A program made the translations under genes and the position numbers. Shown here in pieces: positions 1-8,360 of a stretch of DNA of 64,000 nucleotides. The first letter of the stretch is position 1. The number at the start of each line of letters is the position of its first letter. The notes under the pieces were generated by a model, which was given only the letters and a program-made list of their open reading frames with translations, ran no database searches and was not told the origin of the DNA. Location: positions 7,853 to 71,852 of the forward strand of contig URMA01000005.1 of assembly GCA_900548875.1 (NCBI GenBank), given 5' to 3'. The stretch is from an uncultured Porphyromonadaceae bacterium (GTDB taxonomy: Bacteria > Bacteroidota > Bacteroidia > Bacteroidales > Muribaculaceae).

Positions 1-140
1 GGCTTTAGAGAATCAGGATGGGCAGCGACCGACTCTACCGCAGGATATGGCGACAAGCTGGCCCTTCCCGCATTATAATCAAAGGAGAAAGCGGAAAAAA
101 CAACCGCGAGCAAACTAACTAATAGGAAAATTCGTTTCAT
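1..140 (-). CDS. N-terminal fragment of an exported protein, cut by the window edge
   Basis: Only the first 46 codons are visible; the rest lies to the left of the window. The ATG is followed by a clear signal peptide: basic MKR, then the hydrophobic run IFLLVSLLAVVFSAFSF. The mature part starts around DYNAGRASLSPYPAVESV. The protein is therefore exported to the periplasm or beyond. Spacing of Pro and Tyr after the signal peptide is faintly like the N-termini of histidine-type phosphatases, but the diagnostic RHG motif would lie outside the window, so I assign no function. It is divergent from the small TPR gene to its right. Confidence 0.6.
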   Translation of the reverse strand, partial: MKRIFLLVSLLAVVFSAFSFDYNAGRASLSPYPAVESVAAHPDSLK

Positions 141-250
141 AGCAAGAACAGATAGAAAGTTGGTTATTTTCCGTAAAGTTATAAAATAAACACGGGAAAC
201 AAGCAAGTCTGCCCTATTTAAACTAACTTTGCAACACGAAACACTACAAA

Positions 251-538
251 ATGACAATGCAAACCCATCCTTCAACAGAAGAAATCAAGGCCCTGCTGGA
301 TGCCAACCGCACGCAGGAAGCCATCGAAATACTCGACCGTCTGATTGCCGGAGAACCCGACAACGACACCTATTATTATTTACGCGGGAACGCCTATCGC
401 AAACACAACAACTGGAAGAACGCCATGAGCGACTACTGCAAAGCCAAGGAGCTGAACCCGGAAAGCCCGGCAGCAAAAGCTCTCGAAGCGGCTGTCGACA
501 TCATGAACTTCTATCACCGCGACCTTTACAATCCTTAG
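251..538 (+). CDS. Small tetratricopeptide repeat protein
   Basis: This 95-residue cytoplasmic protein has no signal peptide. It is built from helical pairs typical of TPRs: IKALLDANRTQEAIEILDRL is followed by a canonical repeat with the pattern YYYLRGNAYRKHNNWKNAMSDYCKAKELNPES. TPRs mediate protein-protein contacts; the partner cannot be told. The start is either the first ATG or the ATG two codons on (MTM). A Bacteroidetes -7 element TAACTTTG lies at 224-231, about 20 bases before the start, with no good TTTG upstream. The gene ends 2 bases from the convergent gene to its right. Confidence 0.8.
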   Translation: MTMQTHPSTEEIKALLDANRTQEAIEILDRLIAGEPDNDTYYYLRGNAYRKHNNWKNAMSDYCKAKELNPESPAAKALEAAVDIMNFYHRDLYNP

Positions 539-540
539 AC

Positions 541-855
541 CTACGCAAACGGAATGACATATTGCCCGGTGGCGTCACAAACGCCTTCGGCCACCAACTG
601 TGAACGCGTGCGAAGCGACCGCACCGACTTGCACATCAGCATCGACAGCTGCATGGCCCACCCCTTGGAACGGTTGCGGATATACACACGTGCCATTCCT
701 GTATACAATCCTGCCAGCAAACGCAATTTCCGCATTACATCGTCAACGCCCGTCACATCATCCACCTGCTTCAATTCGACGATTGTCTTTCCTGCCAACG
801 ACAAGGTTGCATAGACCTCGTCGCCTCTTTCGATTTTTCCTTTTTCAATATTCAT
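541..855 (-). CDS. Hypothetical 104-residue protein
   Basis: I do not recognise this small protein. It is soluble, with no signal peptide or membrane segment. It begins MNIEKGKIERGDEVYATLSL and has a helical, basic C-terminal half (MRKLRLLAGLYTGMARVYIR, later SVRSLRTRSQL). The frame is open further upstream, but the ATG chosen has a strong purine-rich ribosome site (AAGGAGAAAGAGG) directly before it, and a -7 element TACTTTTG sits at 878-885 on the same strand. The extended start would lie upstream of that promoter. It stands alone, downstream of typA but separated from it by two hairpins. Confidence 0.65.
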   Translation of the reverse strand: MNIEKGKIERGDEVYATLSLAGKTIVELKQVDDVTGVDDVMRKLRLLAGLYTGMARVYIRNRSKGWAMQLSMLMCKSVRSLRTRSQLVAEGVCDATGQYVIPFA

Positions 856-1036
856 ATCCTCTTTCTCCTTTCCAATACAAAAGTAGAAAGTATGTGGGCG
901 CATAATACGCCCAGCATACATAACAAATATCAAAAGCATTTTTTTTGACGTTCTCACGAACAAACCTACCAGCATAAGTGTTCTATCGGTACTAAACGAG
1001 AGAATATACTACTACTCATAACACATTATAGACACA

Positions 1037-1083
1037 AAAAACAGCAGTCAATCCGTGAGGACTAACTGCTGTCACTTTTTTAT
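1037..1083. terminator. Hairpin with T-tracts on both sides
   Basis: The stem ACAGCAGT/ACTGCTGT encloses a partly paired inner stem (AATCC/GGACT). A run of A lies to the left and a run of T to the right, so it could act as an intrinsic terminator on either strand. It lies in the roughly 400-base gap between typA and the 104-residue gene, which otherwise holds only the typA terminator and a -7 element. A role as an attenuator for the 104-residue gene is also possible. Confidence 0.5.
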
Positions 1084-1195
1084 ATTCAGGCCTTCGCCTC
1101 TCTTGTTTTATCTTACGCAAGTAATTTATTAAAAATCGATATATTATCCACGCTTCAGAACGCAAACTTCGCGCCTAATGAATTTTAGGCATCCA

Positions 1196-1231
1196 TAAAA
1201 AAGGCGGCTGCCGGAAATTCCGACAGCCACC
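1196..1231 (-). terminator. typA intrinsic terminator
   Basis: Read on the minus strand, a GC-rich stem (GGTGGCTGTCGG paired with CCGGCAGCCGCC, loop AATTT) is followed by a T7 tract, 23 bases after the typA stop codon. This is a textbook Rho-independent terminator. Confidence 0.85.
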
Positions 1232-1253
1232 TGCTGTATTTCTATTAGCTGAA

Positions 1254-3053
1254 TTAATTCTTGTTGGCACGCTTGCGTTCCGTTTCGTCAAGAATAATCT
1301 TACGCAGACGCAAGTGGTTCGGAGTAACTTCCACATACTCGTCCTCTTTGATGTATTCCAAAGCCTCTTCCAAGCTAAACACAACGGGAGGAATGATGCG
1401 GGCCTTGTCGTCGGCACCCGAAGCACGCATGTTGGTAAGCTTCTTCGATTTTGTGACGTTGACCACGATATCGTTTTCCTTAGCGTTTTCACCCACTACC
1501 TGTCCGGCATACACTTCTTCTTGCGGGAAGATGAAGAAACGTCCGCGATCCTGAAGCTTGTCGATGGCATAAGCATAGGCTGTTCCCGACTCCATGGCAA
1601 TCAGCGAACCGTTTGTACGGCGTTCGATATCGCCTTTCCACGGCTCATATTCCAGGAACTGGTGAGCCATGATAGCCTCACCGGCAGATGCTGTCAGCAC
1701 GTTGTTGCGCAAACCGATGATACCGCGCGACGGAATATGAAATTCCATCTGAATACGGTCGTTCTGAGTGACCATGGAAACCAGTTCACCACGACGACGT
1801 GTCACCATATCGATAATCTTGCTGGAATATTCTTCCGGAACATTGATTGTCATCAATTCAATCGGCTCACATTTCTTGCCGTCGATTTCCTTGATAATAA
1901 CCTGCGGCTGTCCAACCTGAAGTTCATAGCCCTCGCGGCGCATGGTTTCAATCAGCACCGACAAGTGGAGCACGCCACGACCGTATACGGTCCAGACATC
2001 CTCATGCGGCTCTTTCTTCACACGCAAAGCCAGGTTTTTATCCAATTCGCGTTCCAGACGTTCAGCAATGTGGCGAGAAGTGACAAACTTACCGTCACGC
2101 CCAAAGAACGGGGAATCGTTGATTGTGAAAGTCATTGACATCGTCGGTTCGTCGATAGCTATACGTTCCAGCGGTTCCGGATTGACAGCATCGGCCACTG
2201 TGTCGCCGATTTCAAATCCTTCGATACCGACCAGTGCACAGATATCGCCCGATTTCACGCTTTCCACACGCTTGCGGCCCATGCCTTCAAACACATGAAG
2301 TTCCTTGATTCGCTGTTTCACTACCGAACCGTCCTTTTTGCAAAGGCCGATTTCCATACCTTCACGCAATTCACCACGGTGAACACGGCCGATGGCAATA
2401 CGTCCGACATACGAAGAATAGTCGAGCGACGTAATCAGCATTTGCGGCGTACCTTCCAACATTTGCGGTTCCGGTATATATTTAATGATAGCGTCAAGCA
2501 ACGGTATAATATTGTCGGTCGGTTTTCGCCAGTCCTCGCTCATCCAACCTTGTTTTGCAGAGCCATAAATCGTAGGGAAATCCAACTGGTCCTCCGTAGC
2601 GTTCAAGTTGAACATCAGGTCGAACACCATTTCGTTCACCTCGTCCGGACGACAGTTCGGCTTATCCACTTTATTAATCACCACCACCGGTTTCAATCCC
2701 ATTTGTATAGCCTTCTGGAGCACGAAGCGCGTTTGCGGCATCGGACCTTCGAAAGCATCGACCAGCAGCAGACAGCCGTCGGCCATGTTCAACACACGTT
2801 CCACTTCACCGCCGAAATCCGAGTGCCCCGGAGTATCGATGATGTTTATCTTGTAACCGTTGTAGTTGATAGATACGTTTTTAGATAGGATTGTTATACC
2901 TCGTTCACGTTCAAGGTCATTGTTGTCCAAAATCAACTCACCTTTTGTCTGGTTGTCGCGGAAGAGATGTCCCGCAAGCAGCATCTTGTCCACCAAAGTG
3001 GTTTTTCCGTGGTCCACGTGGGCAATGATGGCGATATTTCTAATTTTCTGCAT
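1254..3053 (-). CDS. typA: Ribosome-associated translational GTPase TypA/BipA
   Basis: This is a 599-residue translation-factor GTPase of the EF-G-like family that binds the ribosome and affects ribosome assembly and stress responses. The GTP-binding motifs are plain: AHVDHGKTTL (P-loop) near residue 11, DTPGHSDF (switch II), NKVDK, and SAKQG. The length matches the family (about 600). An upstream in-frame start would add 16 residues, but the ATG giving MQKIRNIAIIAHVD is the family start. It is preceded by a minus-strand promoter at 3080-3111. The gene is divergent from the glycosyltransferase to its right and ends in a strong terminator. Confidence 0.97.
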   Translation of the reverse strand: MQKIRNIAIIAHVDHGKTTLVDKMLLAGHLFRDNQTKGELILDNNDLERERGITILSKNVSINYNGYKINIIDTPGHSDFGGEVERVLNMADGCLLLVDAFEGPMPQTRFVLQKAIQMGLKPVVVINKVDKPNCRPDEVNEMVFDLMFNLNATEDQLDFPTIYGSAKQGWMSEDWRKPTDNIIPLLDAIIKYIPEPQMLEGTPQMLITSLDYSSYVGRIAIGRVHRGELREGMEIGLCKKDGSVVKQRIKELHVFEGMGRKRVESVKSGDICALVGIEGFEIGDTVADAVNPEPLERIAIDEPTMSMTFTINDSPFFGRDGKFVTSRHIAERLERELDKNLALRVKKEPHEDVWTVYGRGVLHLSVLIETMRREGYELQVGQPQVIIKEIDGKKCEPIELMTINVPEEYSSKIIDMVTRRRGELVSMVTQNDRIQMEFHIPSRGIIGLRNNVLTASAGEAIMAHQFLEYEPWKGDIERRTNGSLIAMESGTAYAYAIDKLQDRGRFFIFPQEEVYAGQVVGENAKENDIVVNVTKSKKLTNMRASGADDKARIIPPVVFSLEEALEYIKEDEYVEVTPNHLRLRKIILDETERKRANKN

Positions 3054-3079
3054 ATTAAAACTATACCTATAATTCGTTG

Positions 3080-3111
3080 CAAAATTACTATTTTTCTCCA
3101 ATATACGACAA
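3080..3111 (-). promoter_or_regulatory. Bacteroidetes-type promoter of typA
   Basis: On the minus strand TTG is separated by 21 bases from TAATTTTG, matching the -33/-7 consensus (TTTG / TAnnTTTG). The -7 box lies 26 bases before the typA ATG. Confidence 0.6.
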
Positions 3112-3195
3112 CACTAACCGTATGTTTTTGCATTCTACCTGCCTATCACCCATAATTTTTCATTAATTTTGCACCGTAACTACAAGCTGCCAATC

Positions 3196-4785
3196 ATGGT
3201 TTCTACCCGAAAAGAACAATCTGAACTTAAAATATTTCCGTTTATATTCGTTTTTGTCTGCTTTATTCTTTTTTGGACATCACGCAATTCCTACACCCAC
3301 GACATTTTCACGAATATCGACAATGCGTGGTACTTTACCTGCGGAAAATCATGGATGCTCGGACTGCGCCCCTATCTTGACTTTGCCGATTCCAAAGGCC
3401 CTTTGCTTTGGCTCATATATGGCATCGGCTACCTCATCAGTCCGCAAAGCTACATCGGCGTTTTCTGGCTGGAATGTCTTTTTTCGACCACAACGCTCTT
3501 CTTCATGTTCAAGACGGCAAAGTGTCTGAGCGGAAAAACCGAACTGTCGCTGGCCGCTACACTTGCATCTTCACTGTTTCTCTATAATGCCCTGCATTTT
3601 GAGACAAAAGCCGAGGACTTTTCCCTGCCTTTTATCGCCGCTTCGTTGTTTGTCACGGTCCGGGAATTTTACGGAAACCGCCAACGACCGGCGACAGCCG
3701 CATTCACCGTCGGACTTTCGATTGCAGCCTGCCTGCTGATAAAATACTCTCATGCCGTCATGTGCGCCGGATTTATCGTCGCCCTAATCGTCCGCAGCGC
3801 AAAACTGCACACCAAGGACTTATGGAAAACACTGACCGCTCTCATCTGCGGATTTCTGCTCATGGCTGTTCCTTTTGCCATTTACTTTAAAATGACGGGA
3901 TTATGGGACAATTTCCTGCAGGAATATTTCGTCAACACGATGCGGACCGTAAGTCTTCCACCGACAGAAACCCTCAGCACCTATCTTTTGCAGGAACTTC
4001 CAATGGCATTTGCATTTAGGAAACTGACATACACGCTTGTGGTGCTCGGCCTGCTGACCGGTTCGCTCCTTATGTCAATCCACGTGTCTCATCACCGTTG
4101 GATGCTGCCTTCACTCGTCATATGGTTTGTTCTGCTCTCACTCCGCCACAACATCACCGGACACTATATCCTCATTGCCGCCCCCTTTGGCATTTTTCTG
4201 TTCTTGTGCATATTGCAATGGATTCGTCTGCCACAATTCCGGGCATGGCATATTGCACTGACCGCAGTGATTGCCGCCGGCATCATCATCGGACTCGGAC
4301 AGAAGCCATGGAAACATCCCAATTTCTTCACGAAAAACGACAGTGACCGCGCAGCCTATTATACGGTCGAAGCATATATGTCGCAAGTGGAACATCCCCG
4401 TCTGATGACAACCGTCAATCTGCCCATGTTCGACGTCATTTCAGAAGCGGTGCCCGCAAGCCGCTACTGGATATTGCAAACCGGCGCCACCGACGACATG
4501 AAGCAACTGAGAAACGAAGATATTCGCCACCGAAAAGCCGATTTCATCATCTGCGCCGACCTGCCGGAAACGTGCCGCCCCACCGCGTTGATGGAAAACA
4601 GCGGCTACCGACTGGTGCATAAAGACACCATCCGCGAAGTGTTCCGCATACCGATTCCGTTCTACCTGTACGCCCGCAACGACCTGCGGCTTAGCCAACC
4701 GCAATTGCCGGAGATAAGCGACAGCGACATATTTTTCAAACGCATCACGCGAGACAAGCTGCTGGAAACGAAAAAGGAAAAATAA
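3196..4785 (+). CDS. Polytopic membrane glycosyltransferase (GT39/ArnT-like, GT-C fold)
   Basis: This 529-residue protein has about ten hydrophobic segments from residue 13 to about 370 and a soluble C-terminal part. After the first membrane segment comes a periplasmic loop with acidic residues (THDIFTNIDNAW, then LDFADSKGPLLW), the arrangement of polyprenyl-phosphate-sugar-dependent GT-C enzymes. It would transfer a sugar from an undecaprenyl-phosphate donor in the periplasm; donor and acceptor are unknown. The open frame extends 9 codons upstream to a TTG, but that overlaps the -7 box TAATTTTG (3164-3171), so the internal ATG is the likely start. It is divergent from typA. Confidence 0.75.
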   Translation: MVSTRKEQSELKIFPFIFVFVCFILFWTSRNSYTHDIFTNIDNAWYFTCGKSWMLGLRPYLDFADSKGPLLWLIYGIGYLISPQSYIGVFWLECLFSTTTLFFMFKTAKCLSGKTELSLAATLASSLFLYNALHFETKAEDFSLPFIAASLFVTVREFYGNRQRPATAAFTVGLSIAACLLIKYSHAVMCAGFIVALIVRSAKLHTKDLWKTLTALICGFLLMAVPFAIYFKMTGLWDNFLQEYFVNTMRTVSLPPTETLSTYLLQELPMAFAFRKLTYTLVVLGLLTGSLLMSIHVSHHRWMLPSLVIWFVLLSLRHNITGHYILIAAPFGIFLFLCILQWIRLPQFRAWHIALTAVIAAGIIIGLGQKPWKHPNFFTKNDSDRAAYYTVEAYMSQVEHPRLMTTVNLPMFDVISEAVPASRYWILQTGATDDMKQLRNEDIRHRKADFIICADLPETCRPTALMENSGYRLVHKDTIREVFRIPIPFYLYARNDLRLSQPQLPEISDSDIFFKRITRDKLLETKKEK

Positions 4786-4875
4786 AAATATTTCAAAAAA
4801 AATTTCGTCAGTATTAAAAAGATATGTATCTTTGCAACCGCTAATTAAGTATTAACTATTTAAAAATCATTTAGA

Positions 4876-5151
4876 ATGCATTTAGATTCTGAAGCAAAGA
4901 AAGCGATCTTCGAGAAGTACGGTAAGTCGAATACTGATACTGGGTCTCCAGAGGCACAGATTGCATTATTTTCTGTCCGTATTGCTCATTTGACTGAACA
5001 CTTGAAGTCAAATCACAAGGATCATAGCACAACTCGCGCTCTTAAGATGCTCGTAGGTAAGCGTCGTCGTCTTCTTGACTACTTGATCAGAACAGACATC
5101 AACCGCTACCGTGCCATCATTGCAAAAGAAGAGCTCGGAATCAGAAAGTAA
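4876..5151 (+). CDS. rpsO: 30S ribosomal protein S15
   Basis: At 91 residues this is the normal S15 length. Signature stretches include [20 protein letters not shown] near residue 15 and [12 protein letters not shown] near residue 60. It binds the central domain of 16S rRNA early in 30S assembly. A -7 promoter element TATCTTTG lies at 4827-4834, so it has its own promoter, and it ends in its own terminator, so it is monocistronic. Confidence 0.98.
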   Translation: MHLDSEAKKAIFEKYGKSNTDTGSPEAQIALFSVRIAHLTEHLKSNHKDHSTTRALKMLVGKRRRLLDYLIRTDINRYRAIIAKEELGIRK

Positions 5152-5177
5152 TCCTTACGATTACTCAACGATTACTG

Positions 5178-5206
5178 AAGGCTGTCCCCAACGGACGGCC
5201 TTTATT
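5178..5206 (+). terminator. rpsO intrinsic terminator
   Basis: An 8-bp stem GGCTGTCC/GGACGGCC with a 5-base loop is followed by TTTATT, 28 bases after the rpsO stop. Confidence 0.8.
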
Positions 5207-5300
5207 CATTTTATATTATGCTAAATTAATAAAAAAGATTACCCGAATTGACGGGATTTCACTATTTTCGCAGTTGATTCTCACATTAATAACGCAAATT

Positions 5301-5744
5301 ATGGACAAAGTAACCGTCAAGATTATAAATAAGTCAAACAATCCGCTCCCACAATACAGCACTCCCTATTCCGCAGGAATGGACCTCCGAGCCTATCTGG
5401 AGGAAGCAGTTACGCTCCAGCCGCTGGAACGCAAGCTGATTCCGACCGGACTGTTCATCGAACTGCCGGAAGGCTATGAGTGCCAAATCCGCCCAAGAAG
5501 CGGGCTGGCATTGAAACACGGAATCACCGTGCTCAATTCGCCGGGAACGGTCGATGCCGACTATCGCGGAGAGATTGGTGTTATCCTTGTGAACCTGTCC
5601 AATGAACCGTTTACCGTCAATCCCGGCGAACGCATCTGCCAGATGGTAGTGGCACGCCATTCCACCGTTGAATGGGTATGCGTCGAGCAGCTCGCCGAAA
5701 GCGAACGCAGCAGTGGCGGATTCGGACATACCGGAGTAAAATAA
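5301..5744 (+). CDS. dut: dUTP diphosphatase (dUTPase)
   Basis: This 147-residue trimeric dUTPase hydrolyses dUTP to dUMP, keeping uracil out of DNA and feeding dTMP synthesis. All five family motifs are present in order: [34 protein letters not shown] and the C-terminal SSGGFGHTG arm. The ATG giving MDKVTVKI is chosen over an upstream non-ATG extension because it matches the usual N-terminus. It leads a run of co-directional envelope genes; the next gene begins 25 bases after its stop. Confidence 0.97.
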   Translation: MDKVTVKIINKSNNPLPQYSTPYSAGMDLRAYLEEAVTLQPLERKLIPTGLFIELPEGYECQIRPRSGLALKHGITVLNSPGTVDADYRGEIGVILVNLSNEPFTVNPGERICQMVVARHSTVEWVCVEQLAESERSSGGFGHTGVK

Positions 5745-5769
5745 TCCTAAACTAAAAAACGTATTCACA

Positions 5770-7509
5770 GTGAAAAATCTACTGATCAAAATAGCTGCAG
5801 TCATCTGCGCCTGCCTGCTCTACCAGCCGGGCAATGCAAAAGAACAGCCGCAAACCAGCACTGCCGACCGCAACAAGGCCGAGTACTACTATCTCAAAGC
5901 GCTGATACGCCAGAACATGGACGACATGTCGTCGTACTACTCCCTCGTGAAGCGGGCCTACGAACTCGACCCGACCAACAAACGGTACGGCTACGACCTC
6001 GGTTACTGCATCACGGTAACAGGCAAATCGAATTCCGTCATCAACTACGGACTGAATCTGATGAAGACCTACACCGACGCTCACCCCGAAGAATACTACG
6101 AAAACTATATTTTCGCTGCCATTTGTCTGCATCTCGGAAAAGTGGATATGGCAACGGAAGTATGGGAGACGCTCGTGAAGAAGTTCCCGGAAAAGGTACA
6201 ATGCTACCCCATGCTTGCCAACTGCTATGTACAGAAAAAGGATCTGCGCAAAGCCATTGCCGTCTACGACGAACTGGAAAAGGCGGAAGGCATGTCGGAA
6301 GCCATTTCTGTAAAGAAAATCAGCTATTATCTTGCGCTGAACGATACAACGGCAGCCATCGGTGAAGGAAAGAAACTCTACGACGCAGCCCCGCTCAACG
6401 TGTCGAACAACATGCTGATGGGCAATATCTACATGCAGTTGCAAAACACCGACAGCGCCATGGTATTCTTCAACAAAGCCCAGGAAATTGACCCCGACAA
6501 CGGTTATGTCAACCTTTCGAAAGCCTCGGTTTACACGGCGTTGGGCGACTCCCTCAACTATGAAAAGGAAATTACCGCCGCCATTGTCAACAAGAACATC
6601 GACGTTCCGACGAAAATCGACGTGCTGACCAGCTACATCCGCCAGAGCATCGAAGACAACGACTCTTCGGCACGCGTCGACAATATGTTCAAAATCATCA
6701 TCGAACAGCACCCGCACGAAACCGAATTCCGGAAACTTTACTACAATTATCTGGCATTCAAAAAGAAATACAGTGAAGCTGCCGAACAGCTGAACTTTGC
6801 GCTTGACATCGATCCTACCGACATCGAAAACTGGAAACGGCTCATGTGGCTGTATATCTATCTCGAAAAACCGGAAAAGACAATAGAAACCGGAGAAAAG
6901 GCGCTGTCCTACAATCCGGACGAGTACAGCATCCTGCAAATTTCAGCCGTGGCCTACAGCCGTATGAAAGAATACGACAAAGCTTTGGAACTGTATCAAG
7001 AGATACTTGACAAGGACGAGGACAAGAATCTGGTGAACAAGGCCGAAATATACTCCGGAATGGCTGAAATCTTCTACAACCAGAAACAAGAAGACAAAGC
7101 CTTTGAATACTACGACATGGCACTGGAACTGTCGCCTAACGACTATCTGACAATGAACAATTACGCCTACTTCCTTTGTCTGAGCGGGAAAGAGCTGGAA
7201 AAAGCGAAGGAATTGTCGCAGATTGCAGTGGAGGCCGACCCTGAAAATGTTTCCAGCCTCGACACCTACGCCTGGATTTGCTTTGCGATGCAGGACTATA
7301 AGACCGCCCTCGAATACATGAACAAGGTATTCGAAGTCGGCGAAGAATCCGATTTTTCCTCCGAAGTATACGAGCATTACGGCGATATTCTTTTCATGAA
7401 CGGCAAGCCGGACGAGGCGCTGGAAGCATGGAAAAAGGCACTGGAAAAAAATCCTGAATCCGAAATGCTGAAAAAGAAAGTCAAAAACAAAACATATTTC
7501 TATGAATAG
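5770..7509 (+). CDS. Exported tetratricopeptide-repeat protein
   Basis: This 579-residue protein starts with GTG and a signal peptide (MKNLLIKIAAVICACLLYQ, cleavage near GNAKEQ). The rest is a long TPR solenoid: repeats such as YYLKALIRQNMDDMSSYYSL, AMVFFNKAQEIDPDN, AAEQLNFALDIDPTD and EALEAWKKALEKNPES recur along the whole length. It is likely a periplasmic or membrane-attached scaffold. It overlaps the next gene by 8 bases, so the two are translationally coupled. The order dut, TPR protein, DUF4292 lipoprotein, M23 protein is, from memory, conserved in Bacteroidales, which hints at a shared envelope role. Confidence 0.88.
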   Translation: MKNLLIKIAAVICACLLYQPGNAKEQPQTSTADRNKAEYYYLKALIRQNMDDMSSYYSLVKRAYELDPTNKRYGYDLGYCITVTGKSNSVINYGLNLMKTYTDAHPEEYYENYIFAAICLHLGKVDMATEVWETLVKKFPEKVQCYPMLANCYVQKKDLRKAIAVYDELEKAEGMSEAISVKKISYYLALNDTTAAIGEGKKLYDAAPLNVSNNMLMGNIYMQLQNTDSAMVFFNKAQEIDPDNGYVNLSKASVYTALGDSLNYEKEITAAIVNKNIDVPTKIDVLTSYIRQSIEDNDSSARVDNMFKIIIEQHPHETEFRKLYYNYLAFKKKYSEAAEQLNFALDIDPTDIENWKRLMWLYIYLEKPEKTIETGEKALSYNPDEYSILQISAVAYSRMKEYDKALELYQEILDKDEDKNLVNKAEIYSGMAEIFYNQKQEDKAFEYYDMALELSPNDYLTMNNYAYFLCLSGKELEKAKELSQIAVEADPENVSSLDTYAWICFAMQDYKTALEYMNKVFEVGEESDFSSEVYEHYGDILFMNGKPDEALEAWKKALEKNPESEMLKKKVKNKTYFYE

Positions 7510-8359
7510 AATTTTCCCGGTAGTCCGCTATGCGGCAATTATGGCAGTCGCACTGCTCACGTTCGCCTGCCGCACCGCAAAGCCCACAGCCGACAGCCAA
7601 ACATATACAGAAGAAACAAAACAAACGGCAACCGGCAGTTTCACACTGCAGACAGTAGCTGAAACAGTGCCGGAATGGAAGGATGTGACCATCAACGGAA
7701 AACTGACTATCAACAGCGGAAACTCATCCATCTCGTCGCCGATAATACTGAAAATGGTCAACGACAAGCTGGTTTCCATTTCCATCCGCCCTATTCTCGG
7801 CATTGAAATGGGGAAAATCTACTTGTCGGACGATTCAATTGTAGCAGTCGACAAATTCCACAAGACCTATTTCGCCGGCAATATTACCAGCCTTGTAGGT
7901 TTCGACCTCGATGTAGCATCCCTACAGGCTCTCTTCCTGTCGCGCCCTTTCCAACCGGAAGAAGGCCCCATCACCGACAAGAACCGGAAGAAATTCAACG
8001 CCACAAACCCTGACACCGACGGCAACTGGAACATTTCACCCAAGAAGCAACCGAATTCGTTCAGCTACAACTTCGACATGAACGGAAACAACGTCAGCAG
8101 CTTTAATCTGGTTGTAGCAACAAATTCTGCTTATCTGCCCTTTGCCGCCAATTTCCACGCATTCCGAATGTCGACAAAAGGAATATTTGCTTCGGAAATC
8201 AATTTGGAACTGCCATTAGGCGATAGCAATATGCAGACAAGACTGTCCTACACGAAAGATTTCAGTTGGGACACCGGACTGACCGACAACATACAGGTGC
8301 CGTCGAATGCACGACGTATGGACTTGCAGGATTTTATCAAACTTCTCACTCAGCAATAA
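7502..8359 (+). CDS. DUF4292 lipoprotein
   Basis: This 285-residue protein has a lipoprotein signal (hydrophobic stretch ending LLTFAC, lipidated Cys near residue 23; the residues before Cys are a loose match to the lipobox). The mature part, with VTINGKLTINSGNSSISSPI and LVSISIRPILGIEMGKIYLSDD, has the alternating pattern of DUF4292, a family related in fold to LolB/LolA-type lipid-binding beta sheets. A role in lipoprotein or lipid handling is inferred only. Its start overlaps the TPR gene, and the M23-like gene begins 1 base after its stop, so the three are one operon. Confidence 0.85.
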   Translation: MNRIFPVVRYAAIMAVALLTFACRTAKPTADSQTYTEETKQTATGSFTLQTVAETVPEWKDVTINGKLTINSGNSSISSPIILKMVNDKLVSISIRPILGIEMGKIYLSDDSIVAVDKFHKTYFAGNITSLVGFDLDVASLQALFLSRPFQPEEGPITDKNRKKFNATNPDTDGNWNISPKKQPNSFSYNFDMNGNNVSSFNLVVATNSAYLPFAANFHAFRMSTKGIFASEINLELPLGDSNMQTRLSYTKDFSWDTGLTDNIQVPSNARRMDLQDFIKLLTQQ

Positions 8360-8360
8360 G

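Noticed and set aside
3169..3195. Upstream TTG start for the membrane glycosyltransferase
   Set aside because: It overlaps the -7 promoter box and lacks a ribosome site; the ATG at 3196 is preferred.
5779..6939. Minus-strand open frame of 386 codons within the TPR gene
   Set aside because: Phe/Val/His-rich antisense reading of a TPR protein, no start signals.
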